From Calliopsis andreniformis (lineage: Eukaryota > Arthropoda > Insecta > Hymenoptera > Andrenidae): a stretch of DNA of 64,000 bases. The position numbers and the translations under genes were made by a program. The DNA is taken from contig NW_027480449.1 in assembly GCF_051401765.1 (NCBI RefSeq), positions 3,906,001 through 3,970,000 on the forward strand. The letters are read 5' to 3'. Positions 10,193-21,900 of the stretch are shown in pieces. Position 1 is the first letter of the stretch, and each line of letters opens with the position of its first letter. The notes under the pieces were generated by a model. The model had not been told where the DNA came from and ran no database searches. It saw only the letters and a program-made list of their open reading frames with translations.

Positions 10193-11489
10193 TTGAGGAC
10201 TGAGGATTGAAGGTTGAAGATTGAGTATTGAGGATTGAAGAATGAGCATTGAGGATTGAGGATTGAGGATTGAGGATTGAGGATTGAAGACTGAGGATTG
10301 AGGATTGAGGTTTGAGGATTGAAGATTGAGTATTGAGGGTTGAAGATTGAGGGTTGAGGATTGAGGATTGAGGATTGAGGATAGAAGATTGACGATTGAA
10401 GATTGAGGATTGGGGACTGAGCGTTGATGGTTGAGTGATGAGAATTGATGTTTGTGGATAGAGATATGAAGATTGCAGATTGAGTATTGCGTATGGAAAA
10501 CTCTGAACTGAGGATATTCTAGTGGGGATTGAGGATTGACAACTGATTGTTGAGGACTGAGGTCTGAAGATTGAGGATTCAGGATTGAGGATTCAGGACT
10601 GTGGTTTGAGGACTGTGGATTGAGAATTGAGGATTGGGGATTGAGGATTGAGGATCGAGGATTGAAGATTGAAGATTGGGTATTGAGGGTTGAACATTGA
10701 GTATTGAGGATTGAGGATTGAGGATTGAGGATTGAGGATTGAAGATTGAATATTGATGGTTCATTGGTTGAGGATTGAGGATTGAGGGTTGTGGATTCAG
10801 GACGAGGACTGAGGGTTGAGTATTGATGTTTGAGGCCTGAGGATTGAGGATAGAGGATTGGGAATTGAGGATTGAGGATTGAGGATTGAAGATTGAGGAT
10901 TGGGTATTGAGGATTGAAGAATGAGAACTGAGGATTGAGGATTGAGGATTGAGGACTGAAGATTGAGTATTGAGGATTGAAGATTGAGGATTGAGGATTG
11001 AGGATTCAGGATTGAGAATTGAGAATTGAGGATTGAGGATTGCGGATTGAAGATTGAGAATTGAGAATTGAGGATTAAATGTTGAGTATTGAGGATTGAA
11101 GATTGAGGATTGATGATTGAGGATTGAGGATTGAGGATTGAGGATTGAGTATTGAAGATTGAGGATTGATGATTGAGGATTGAGGATTGAGAATTGAGGA
11201 TTGAGTATTGGGGATTGAGGATTGAAGATTGAGTATTGAGGATTGAGGATTAATGATTGAGTATTGAGGATTGAAGATTGAGAATTGAGGATTGAGGATT
11301 GAACATTGAGGACTGAGTGTTGACGGTTGAGTGATGAGAATTGATGTTTGTGGATAGAGATTTGAAGATTGCAGATTGGGTGTTGAGTATTGAATACTGT
11401 GAATTGAGGATATTCTATTGGGGTTTGAGGATTGACAACTGATTGTTGAGGACTGAGGGCTGAAGATTGAGGATTCAGGATTGAGGATT

Positions 11490-11780
11490 CAGAATTGTTG
11501 TTTGAGGACTGAGGATTGAAGATTGAAGATTGAGTATTGGGGGTTGAGGATTGAGGATTGAGGATTGAGGATTGAGGATGAAGGTTGAGGGTTGAAGATT
11601 GAGGTTTGAGGACTCAGGACTGAGGATTGAGGATTGAGAATTGAGGATTGAGGATTGAGGATTGAAGATTGAGGATGGGGTATTGAGGATTGAAGAATGA
11701 GGATGGAGGATGGGCGATTGAGGATTGAGGATTGAAGATTGAGTATTCGGGATTGGAAATTGACGATTGAGGATTGAGAA
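11490..11780 (+). repeat. Module W, marked by GGATGGGG and GGGCGATTG (first of 5 copies)
   Basis: A stretch of distinctive variant units next to the 3' end of a core: TTGTTGT or TTGTGGT, ACTCAGGACTGAGG, GGATGGGGTATTG, GGATGGGCGATTG, then GATTGGAAATTG. Related copies lie at about 39.54-39.83, 48.97-49.26, 53.07-53.36 and 61.60-61.88 kb. In the 39-53 kb copies the unit reads GGATGGTGTATTG. It always follows a P-, Y- or S-type core, so it moves as part of a larger block. Confidence 0.78.
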
Positions 11781-13559
11781 TTGAGGATTGAGGATTGAGG
11801 ATTGAAGATTGAGGATTGAAGATTGAGGATTGACGATTGAGGGTTGTGGATTGAGGACGAGGACTGATGGTTGAGTATTGATGTTTGACGTCTGAGGATT
11901 GAGGATTGAGGATAGAGAATTGAGGATTGAGGATTGAGGATTGAGGATTGAAGATTGAGGATTGGTTATTGAGGATTGAAGAATGAGGACTGAGGGTTGA
12001 GGATTGAGGATTGAGGATTGAAGATTGGGTGTTGAGGATTGAAGATTGATGATTGATGATTGAGGATTGAGGATTGAGGATTGAGGATTGCGGATAGAGG
12101 ATTGAAGATTGAAGATTGAGGATTGAAGATTGAGGATTAAAGATAGAGTATTGAGGATTGAAGATTGAGGATTGATGATTGAGGATTGAGGATTGAGGAT
12201 TGAGGATTGAGGATTGAGTATTGAAGATTGAGGATTGATGATTGAGGATTGAGGATTGAGGATTGAGGATTGAGTATTGGGGATTGAGGATTGAAGATTG
12301 AGGATTGTGGATTCAGGATTAAAGATTGAGTATTGAGGATTGAAGATTGAGAATTGAGGATTGAGGATAGAACATTGAGGACTGAGTGTTGAGGGTTGAG
12401 AGATGAGAATTGATGTTTGTGGATGGAGATTTGAAGAATGCAGGTTAAGTATTGGGTATTGAAAATTGTGAATTGACGATATTCTATTGGGGATTGAGGA
12501 TTGTCACCTGATTGTTGCGGACTGAGTGCTGAAGATTGAGGATTCAGGATTGAGGATTCAGAATTGAGGTTTGAGGACTGAGGATTGAGGATTGAGGATT
12601 GAAGATTGAGTATTGAGGATTGAAGATTGAGGATTGAGGATTGAGGATTGAGGATTGAGGATTGAGGATTGAGGATTGAGGATTGAGGATTGAAGATTGA
12701 ATTTTGATGATTGAAGATTGAGGATTGAGGATTGAGGTCTGTGGATTGTGGACGAGTACTGAGGGTTCAGTATTGATGTCTGAGGTCTGAGGATTGAGGA
12801 TTGAGGATTGGGAATTGAGGATTGAGGATTGAGGATTGATGATTGAGGATTGGGTATTGAGGATTGAAGAAAGAGGATTGAGGACTTAGGATTGAGGGTT
12901 GAGGATTGAAGATTGAGAATTGAGGATTGAAGATTGAGTATTGAGGATTGAAGGTTGAGTATTGAGGATTGAGGATTGAGGATTGAGGATTGAGGATTGA
13001 AGATTGAGTATTGAGGTATGAAGATTGAGGATTTTGGATTGAGTATTGAGGGTTGAGTATTGAAGATTGAGGATTGGGGATTGAGGATTGACGATTGAGG
13101 ATTGAGGATTGAAGGCTGAGGATTGGGGATTGAGGATTGAGGATTGAAGATTGAGGGTTGGGGATTGAGGATTGACTGTTGAGGATTGAGTATTGAGGAT
13201 TGAGAATTGAGGATTGAGGATTGAAGATTGTGTATTCAGGATTGAAGATAGAGGATTGAGGATTGAGGATTGAGGATTGAGGATTGAAGATTGAGGATTG
13301 GGGACTGAGTGTTGAGGGTTGAGTGATGAGAATTGATGTTTGTGGATAGAGATTTAAAGATTGCAGATTGAGTATTGAGTATTGAAAACTGTGAATGGAT
13401 GATACTCTACTGAGGATTGAGAATTGACAACTGATTGTTGAGGACTGAGGTCTGAAGATTGAGGATTCAGGATTGAGGATTCAGGATTGAGGTTTGAGGA
13501 CTGAGCATTGAGGATTGTGGATTGAGGATTGAGGATTGAGGATTGAGGATTGAGGATTG

Positions 13560-16030
13560 AAGATTGAGGATTGGGTATTGCGGATTGAACATTGAGGATT
13601 GAGGATTGAGGATTGAGGATTGAGGACTGAAGATTGAATATTGCTGATTGAAGATTGTGGATTGAGGATTGAGGGTTGTGGATTGAGGACGAGGACTCAG
13701 GGTTGAGTATTGATTTTTGAGGTCTGGGGATAGAGTATTGAGGATTGAGAATTGAGGATTGAGGATTGAGGACGAGGACTGAGGGTTGAGTATTGATGTT
13801 TGAGGTCTGAGGATTGAGGATTGAGGATTGAGGATCGAGTATTGAAGATTGAGGATTGGGGATTGAGGATTGACGATTGAGAGTTGAGTATTGAGGATTG
13901 AGAATTGAGGATTAAGGATTGAGGATTGAGTATTGAGGATTGAAGATTGAGGATTGAGGATTGAGGATTGAGGATCGACGATGAGGGCTGAGGGTTGAGG
14001 ATTGAGGTTTGAGGGCTGAAAATTGAGGATTCAGGATTGAGGATTCAGGATTGTGGTTTGAGGACTGAGGATTGAGGATTGAGAATTGAGGATTGAGGAT
14101 TGAGGATTGAGGATTGAGGATTGAGGATTGAGGATTGAGGATTGAAGATTGAGGATTGGGTATTGAGGTTTGAGGATTGAGGGTTGAGGATTGAGGATTG
14201 AGGATTGAACATTGAATATTGATGATTGAAGATTGAGGATTGATTATTCAGGTTTGTGGATTGGGGACGAGGACTGAGGGTTGAGTATTGATGTTTGAGT
14301 TCTGAGGATTGAGGATTGAGGATTGAGAATTGAGGATTGTGGATTGAGGATTGAAGATTGAGGATTGGGTATTGAAGTTTGAAGATTGAGGATTGGGTAT
14401 TGCGGATTGAACATTGAGTATTGAGGACTGAGGATTGAGGATTGAGGACTGAAGATTGAGTATTGAGGATTGAATGTTGAGTATTGAGGATTGAGGATTG
14501 AAGATTGAGGACTTAGTGTTGAGGCTTGAGTGATGGGAATTGATGTTTGCGGATTGAGATTTGAAGATTGAAGTATGTGGATTGAGTATTGAAAACTGTG
14601 AACTGAGGATGTTCTATTGAGGGTTGAGGATTGACAATTGATTGCTGAGGACTGAGGGCTAAAGATTGAGGATTCAGGATTGAGGATTCAGGATTGAGGT
14701 TTGAGGACTGAGGATTGAGGATTGAGGATTGAGGATTGAGGATTGAGTATTGAGGATTGAAGATTGAGGATTGGGTATTGCGGATTGAACATTGAGGATT
14801 GAGGATTGAGGATTGAGGATTGAGGACTGAAGATTGAATATTGATGATTGAAGATTGTGGATTGAGGATTGAGGGTTGTGGATTGAGGACGAGGACTGAG
14901 GGTTGAGTATTGATGTTTGAGGTCTGGGGATTGAGGATTGAGGATTGAGAATTGAGGATTGAGGATTGAGGATTGAAGATTGAGGATTGGGTATTGAGGA
15001 TTGAAGAATGAGGATTGAGGATTGAGGATTGAGGATTGAGGATTGAAGATTGAGTATTGAGGATTGAAGATTGAGAATTGAGGATTGAGGACTGAGGATT
15101 GAGGATTGAGGATTGAGGATTGAGGATTAATGATTGAGTATTGAGGATTGAAAATTGGGAATAGAGGATTGAGGATTGAACATTGAGGACTGAGTGTTGA
15201 GGGTTGAGTGATGAGAATTGATGACTGTGGATGGAGATTTGAAGAATGCAGATTAAGTATTGAGTATTGAAAACTGTGAATTGACGATATTCTATTGAGG
15301 ATTGAGGATTGTCGCCTGATTGTTGAGGACTGAGGGCTGAAGATTGAGGATTCAGGGTTGAGGATTCAGAATTGAGGTTTGAGGACTGAGGATTGAGGAT
15401 TGAGGATTGAAGATTGAGTATTGAGGATTGAAGATTGAGGATTGAGGATTGAGGATTGAGGATTGAGGATGATGGCTGACGGTTGAGGATTGAGGTTTAA
15501 GGACTGAGGACTGAGGATTGAGGAAAGAGAATTGAGGATTGAGGATTGAGGGTTGAAGATTGAGGATTGGGTATTGAGGATTGAAGAATGAGGATTGAGG
15601 ATTGAGGATTGAGGGTTGAGGATTGAAGATTGAGAATTGAGGATTGAAGATTGAGGATTGAGGACTGAGGATTGAGGATTGAGGATTGAGGATTGAGGAC
15701 TGAGGATTGAAGATTGAGTATTGAGGTTTGAAGATTGAAGATTTTGGATTGAGTATTGAGGATTGAGTATTGAAGATTGAGGATTGAGGATTGAGGATTG
15801 AGGATTGAAGATTGAGGATTGGGGACTGAGTGTTCAGGGATGAGTGGTGAGAATTGATGTTTGTGAATAGAGATATGAAGACTGCAGATTGAGTATTGCG
15901 TATGGAAAACTCTGAACTGACGATATTCTATTGAGGATTGAGGATTGACAACTCGTTGTTGAGGACTGAGGGCTGAAGATTGAGGTTTCAGGATTGACGA
16001 TTCAGGATTGTGGTTTGAGGACTGAGGATT
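13560..16030. repeat. 2.9-kb sub-repeat (U1-U2-U3 module), first copy
   Basis: Anchors 14610, 15288 and 15924 recur 2,912 bp later at 17522, 18200 and 18836. The offset grows to 2,926 bp at the left end (TTGCTGA at 13,641 and 16,567) because one heptamer run near 14.1 kb has two extra units. The 2,912 bp equals 417 units minus 7, and seven hexamers lie between 14610 and 17522. Further copies have their first anchors at 21442, 24354 and 27086. Spacing within the module (678 and 636 bp) is identical in all five. Confidence 0.88.
15819..16014 (+). repeat. 196-bp core, family U3 (first of 5 copies)
   Basis: Anchor at 15924. Marks are GTGTTCAGGGATGAGTGG in the 5' part, TGAATAG, CTGCAGA (a PstI site CTGCAG), GCGTATGG, CTCTGAA/CTGACGA before the anchor, and ACAACTCGTTG in the 3' part. 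Other anchors are 18836, 22756, 25668 and 28400. The TCG change disrupts the TGATT loop of the dyad seen in other families but leaves its CAAC and GTTG arms. Confidence 0.84.
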
Positions 16031-16126
16031 GAGGATTGAGGATTGAAGATTGAGTATTGAGGATTGAAGATTGAGGATTGAGGATTGGGGATTGAGGATT
16101 GAGGATTGAGGATTGAGGATTGAGGA

Positions 16127-16220
16127 TTGACAACTGATTGTTGAGGACTGCGGGCTGAAGATTGAGGATTCAGGATTGAGGATTCAGAATTGAGGTTTGA
16201 CGACTGAGGATTGAGGATTG
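16127..16220 (+). repeat. 3' half-core without anchor (one of 11)
   Basis: Starts directly at TTGACAA/CTGATTG after a pure heptamer run; the anchor and the 15 units before it are absent. Other half-cores start at 1620, 22959, 25871, 26290, 28603, 38748, 42228, 48179, 51659 and 55760. In full cores a TTGAGGA TTGAGGA pair lies between the anchor and TTGACAA, giving a perfect-match site at which exchange with a pure run would create exactly this truncation. Confidence 0.82.
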
Positions 16221-18962
16221 AGGATTGAAGATTGAATATTGATGACTGAACATTGAGGATTGAGAATTGAGGGTTGTGTATTGAGGACGAGGACTGAGGG
16301 TTGAGTATTGATGTTTGAGGTTTGAGGATTGAGGATTGAGGATTGAGGACTGAGGATTGAGGATTGAGTACTGAAGATTGAGTATTGATGACTGAGGATT
16401 GAGGATTGAGGATTGTGGATTGAGGATTGAGGATTGAGGATTGAGGATTGAGGATTGAGGATTGAGGATTGAGGATTGAGGATTGAAGATTGAGGATTGG
16501 GTATTGCGGATTGAACATTGAGGATTGAGGATTGAGGATTGAGGATTGAGGACTGAAGATTGAATATTGCTGATTGAAGATTGTGGATTGAGGATTGAGG
16601 GTTGTGGATTGAGGACGAGGACTCAGGGTTGAGTATTGATTTTTGAGGTCTGGGGATAGAGTATTGAGGATTGAGAATTGAGGATTGAGGATTGAGGACG
16701 AGGACTGAGGGTTGAGTATTGATGTTTGAGGTCTGAGGATTGAGGATTGAGGATTGAGGATCGAGTATTGAAGATTGAGGATTGGGGATTGAGGATTGAC
16801 GATTGAGAGTTGAGTATTGAGGATTGAGAATTGAGGATTAAGGATTGAGGATTGAGTATTGAGGATTGAAGATTGAGGATTGAGGATTGAGGATTGAGGA
16901 TTGACGATGAGGGCTGAGGGTTGAGGATTGAGGTTTGAGGGCTGAAAATTGAGGATTCAGGATTGAGGATTCAGGATTGTGGTTTGAGGACTGAGGATTG
17001 AGGATTGAGAATTGAGGATTGAGGATTGAGGATTGAGGATTGAGGATTGAGGATTGAAGATTGAGGATTGGGTATTGAGGTTTGAGGATTGAGGATTGAG
17101 GATTGAGGATTGAGGATTGAACATTGAATATTGATGATTGAAGATTGAGGATTGAGGATTCAGGTTTGTGGATTGGGGACGAGGACTGAGGGTTGAGTAT
17201 TGATGTTTGAGGGCTGAGGATTGAGGATTGAGGATTGAGAATTGAGGATTGTGGATTGAGGATTGAAGATTGAGGATTGGGTATTGAAGTTTGAAGATTG
17301 AGGATTGGGTATTGCGGATTGAACATTGAGTATTGAGGACTGAGGATTGAGGATTGAGGACTGAAGATTGAGTATTGAGGATTGAATGTTGAGTATTGAG
17401 GATTGAGGATTGAAGATTGAGGACTTAGTGTTGAGGGTTGAGTGATGGGAATTGATGTTTGCGGATTGAGATTTGAAGATTGAAGTATGTGGATTGAGTA
17501 TTGAAAACTGTGAACTGAGGATGTTCTATTGAGGATTGAGGATTGACAATTGATTGCTGAGGACTGAGGGCTAAAGATTGAGGATTCAGGATTGAGGATT
17601 CAGGATTGAGGTTTGAGGACTGAGGATTGAGGATTGAGGATTGAGGATTGAGGATTGAGTATTGAGGATTGAAGATTGAGGATTGGGTATTGCGGATTGA
17701 ACATTGAGGATTGAGGATTGAGGATTGAGGATTGAGGACTGAAGATTGAATATTGATGATTGAAGATTGTGGATTGAGGATTGAGGGTTGTGGATTGAGG
17801 ACGAGGACTGAGGGTTGAGTATTGATGTTTGAGGTCTGGGGACTGAGGATTGAGGATTGAGAATTGAGGATTGAGGATTGAGGATTGAAGATTGAGGATT
17901 GGGTATTGAGGATTGAAGAATGAGGATTGAGGATTGAGGATTGAGGATTGAGGATAGAAGATTGAGTATTGAGGATTGAAGATTGAGAATTGAGGATTGA
18001 GGACTGAGGATTGAGGATTGAGGATTGAGGATTGAGGATTAATGATTGAGTATTGAGGATTGAAAATTGGGAATAGAGGATTGAGGATTGAACATTGAGG
18101 ACTGAGTGTTGAGGGTTGAGTGATGAGAATTGATGACTGTGGATGGAGATTTGAAGAATGCAGATTAAGTATTGAGTATTGAAAACTGTGAATTGACGAT
18201 ATTCTATTGAGGATTGAGGATTGTCGCCTGATTGTTGAGGACTGAGGGCTGAAGATTGAGGATTCAGGGTTGAGGATTCAGAATTGAGGTTTGAGGACTG
18301 AGGATTGAGGATTGAGGATTGAAGATTGAGTATCGAGGATTGAAGATTGAGGATTGAGGATTGAGGATTGAGGATTCAGGATGATGGCTGACGGTTGAGG
18401 ATTGAGGTTTAAGGACTGAGGACTGAGGATTGAGGATTGAGAATTGAGGATTGAGGATTGAGGGTTGAAGATTGAGGATTGGGTATTGAGGATTGAAGAA
18501 TGAGGATTGAGGATTGAGGATTGAGGGTTGAGGATTGAAGATTGAGAATTGAGGATTGAAGATTGAGGATTGAGGACTGAGGATTGAGGATTGAGGATTG
18601 AGGATTGAGGACTGAGGATTGAAGATTGAGTATTGAGGTTTGAAGATTGAAGATTTTGGATTGAGTATTGAGGATTGAGTATTGAAGATTGAGGATTGAG
18701 GATTGAGGATTGAGGATTGAAGATTGAGGATTGGGGACTGAGTGTTCAGGGATGAGTGGTGAGAATTGATGTTTGTGAATAGAGATATGAAGACTGCAGA
18801 TTGAGTATTGCGTATGGAAAACTCTGAACTGACGATATTCTATTGAGGATTGAGGATTGACAACTCGTTGTTGAGGACTGAGGGCTGAAGATTGAGGTTT
18901 CAGGATTGACGATTCAGGATTGTGGTTTGAGGACTGAGGATTGAGGATTGAGGATTGAAGAT

Positions 18963-21900
18963 TGAGGATTAAAGATAGAGTATTGAGGATTGAAGATTGA
19001 GGATTGATGATTGAGGATTGAGGATTGAGGATTGAGGATTGAGGATTGAGTATTGAAGATTGAGGATTGATGATTGAGGATTGAGGATTGAGGATTGAGG
19101 ATTGAGTATTGGGGATTGAGGATTGAAGATTGAGGATTGTGGATTCAGGATTAAAGATTGAGTATTGAGGATTGAAGATTGAGAATTGAGGATTGAGGAT
19201 AGAACATTGAGGACTGAGTGTTGAGGGTTGAGAGATGAGAATTGATGTTTGTGGATGGAGATTTGAAGAATGCAGGTTAAGTATTGGGTATTGAAAATTG
19301 TGAATTGACGATATTCTATTGGGGATTGAGGATTGTCACCTGATTGTTGCGGACTGAGTGCTGAAGATTGAGGATTCAGGATTGAGGATTCAGAATTGAG
19401 GTTTGAGGACTGAGGATTGAGGATTGAGGATTGAAGATTGAGTATTGAGGATTGAAGATTGAGGATTGAGGATTGAGGATTGAGGATTGAGGATTGAGGA
19501 TTGAGGATTGAGGATTGAGGATTGAAGATTGAATATTGATGATTGAAGATTGAGGATTGAGGATTGAGGTCTGTGGATTGTGGACGAGTACTGAGGGTTC
19601 AGTATTGATGTCTGAGGTCTGAGGATTGAGGATTGAGGATTGGGAATTGAGGATTGAGGATTGAGGATTGATGATTGAGGATTGGGTATTGAGGATTGAA
19701 GAAAGAGGATTGAGGACTTAGGATTGAGGGTTGAGGATTGAAGATTGAGAATTGAGGATTGAAGATTGAGTATTGAGGATTGAAGGTTGAGTATTGAGGA
19801 TTGAGGATTGAGGATTGAGGATTGAGGATTGAAGATTGAGTATTGAGGTATGAAGATTGAGGATTTTGGATTGAGTATTGAGGGTTGAGTATTGAAGATT
19901 GAGGATTGGGGATTGAGGATTGACGATTGAGGATTGAGGATTGAAGGCTGAGGATTGGGGATTGAGGATTGAGGATTGAAGATTGAGGGTTGGGGATTGA
20001 GGATTGACTGTTGAGGATTGAGTATTGAGGATTGAGAATTGAGGATTGAGGATTGAAGATTGTGTATTCAGGATTGAAGATAGAGGATTGAGGATTGAGG
20101 ATTGAGGATTGAGGATTGAAGATTGAGGATTGGGGACTGAGTGTTGAGGGTTGAGTGATGAGAATTGATGTTTGTGGATAGAGATTTAAAGATTGCAGAT
20201 TGAGTATTGAGTATTGAAAACTGTGAATGGATGATACTCTACTGAGGATTGAGAATTGACAACTGATTGTTGAGGACTGAGGTCTGAAGATTGAGGATTC
20301 AGGATTGAGGATTCAGGATTGAGGTTTGAGGACTGAGCATTGAGGATTGTGGATTGAGGATTGAGGATTGAGGATTGAGGATTGAGGATTGAAGATTGAG
20401 GATTGGGTATTGCGGATTGAACATTGAGGATTGAGGATTGAGGATTGAGGATTGAGGACTGAAGATTGAATATTGCTGATTGAAGATTGTGGATTGAGGA
20501 TTGAGGGTTGTGGATTGAGGACGAGGACTCAGGGTTGAGTATTGATTTTTGAGGTCTGGGGATAGAGTATTGAGGATTGAGAATTGAGGATTGAGGATTG
20601 AGGACGAGGACTGAGGGTTGAGTATTGATGTTTGAGGTCTGAGGATTGAGGATTGAGGATTGAGGATCGAGTATTGAAGATTGAGGATTGGGGATTGAGG
20701 ATTGACGATTGAGAGTTGAGTATTGAGGATTGAGAATTGAGGATTAAGGATTGAGGATTGAGTATTGAGGATTGAAGATTGAGGATTGAGGATTGAGGAT
20801 TGAGGATCGACGATGAGGGCTGAGGGTTGAGGATTGAGGTTTGAGGGCTGAAAATTGAGGATTCAGGATTGAGGATTCAGGATTGTGGTTTGAGGACTGA
20901 GGATTGAGGATTGAGAATTGAGGATTGAGGATTGAGGATTGAGGATTGAGGATTGAGGATTGAGGATTGAGGATTGAAGATTGAGGATTGGGTATTGAGG
21001 TTTGAGGATTGAGGGTTGAGGATTGAGGATTGAGGATTGAACATTGAATATTGATGATTGAAGATTGAGGATTGATTATTCAGGTTTGTGGATTGGGGAC
21101 GAGGACTGAGGGTTGAGTATTGATGTTTGAGTTCTGAGGATTGAGGATTGAGGATTGAGAATTGAGGATTGTGGATTGAGGATTGAAGATTGAGGATTGG
21201 GTATTGAAGTTTGAAGATTGAGGATTGGGTATTGCGGATTGAACATTGAGTATTGAGGACTGAGGATTGAGGATTGAGGACTGAAGATTGAGTATTGAGG
21301 ATTGAATGTTGAGTATTGAGGATTGAGGATTGAAGATTGAGGACTTAGTGTTGAGGGTTGAGTGATGGGAATTGATGTTTGCGGATTGAGATTTGAAGAT
21401 TGAAGTATGTGGATTGAGTATTGAAAACTGTGAACTGAGGATGTTCTATTGAGGGTTGAGGATTGACAATTGATTGCTGAGGACTGAGGGCTAAAGATTG
21501 AGGATTCAGGATTGAGGATTCAGGATTGAGGTTTGAGGACTGAGGATTGAGGATTGAGGATTGAGGATTGAGGATTGAGTATTGAGGATTGAAGATTGAG
21601 GATTGGGTATTGCGGATTGAACATTGAGGATTGAGGATTGAGGATTGAGGATTGAGGACTGAAGATTGAATATTGATGATTGAAGATTGTGGATTGAGGA
21701 TTGAGGGTTGTGGATTGAGGACGAGGACTGAGGGTTGAGTATTGATGTTTGAGGTCTGGGGATTGAGGATTGAGGATTGAGAATTGAGGATTGAGGATTG
21801 AGGATTGAAGATTGAGGATTGGGTATTGAGGATTGAAGAATGAGGATTGAGGATTGAGGATTGAGGATTGAGGATTGAAGATTGAGTATTGAGGATTGAA

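Larger units (their letters stand above)
9127..12130 (+). repeat. Heptamer mosaic with Z, P, X and Y cores
   Basis: Anchors are at 9780 (Z), 10102 (P), 10515 (X) and 11411 (Y). The spacing Z to P to X is 322 and 413 bp. An 8-bp unit (TTCATTGG) near 10,760 exactly cancels the CGAGGA hexamer at 10801, leaving heptamer phase unchanged between 10515 and 11411. From about 10.38 to 11.49 kb the order matches the 2,084-bp repeat at 2.4-3.5 kb. No gene is seen. Confidence 0.82.
12131..18962. repeat. 6,832-bp tandem duplication, copy 1
   Basis: Anchors 12480, 13403, 14610, 15288, 15924, 17522, 18200 and 18836 all recur exactly 6,832 bp later. The left boundary lies near the marker AAAGATAGAG at 12,139, which recurs at 18,971. 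The length equals 978 units minus 14 bases; I count 14 hexamers in the copy. Few differences were seen in sampled stretches: TTTTGATG near 12,694 against TATTGATG, and TTGAGGCTTGAG near 14,521 against TTGAGGGTTGAG. It contains V1 and Z cores and two U1-U2-U3 modules. Confidence 0.93.

Noticed and set aside
15819..16014. Core blocks as degraded transposons or promoters
   Set aside because: Cores are wholly made of in-phase heptamer variants, with no terminal inverted repeats, target-site duplications or coding remnants. AT-rich bits such as GATATTCTA resemble promoter boxes only by chance.
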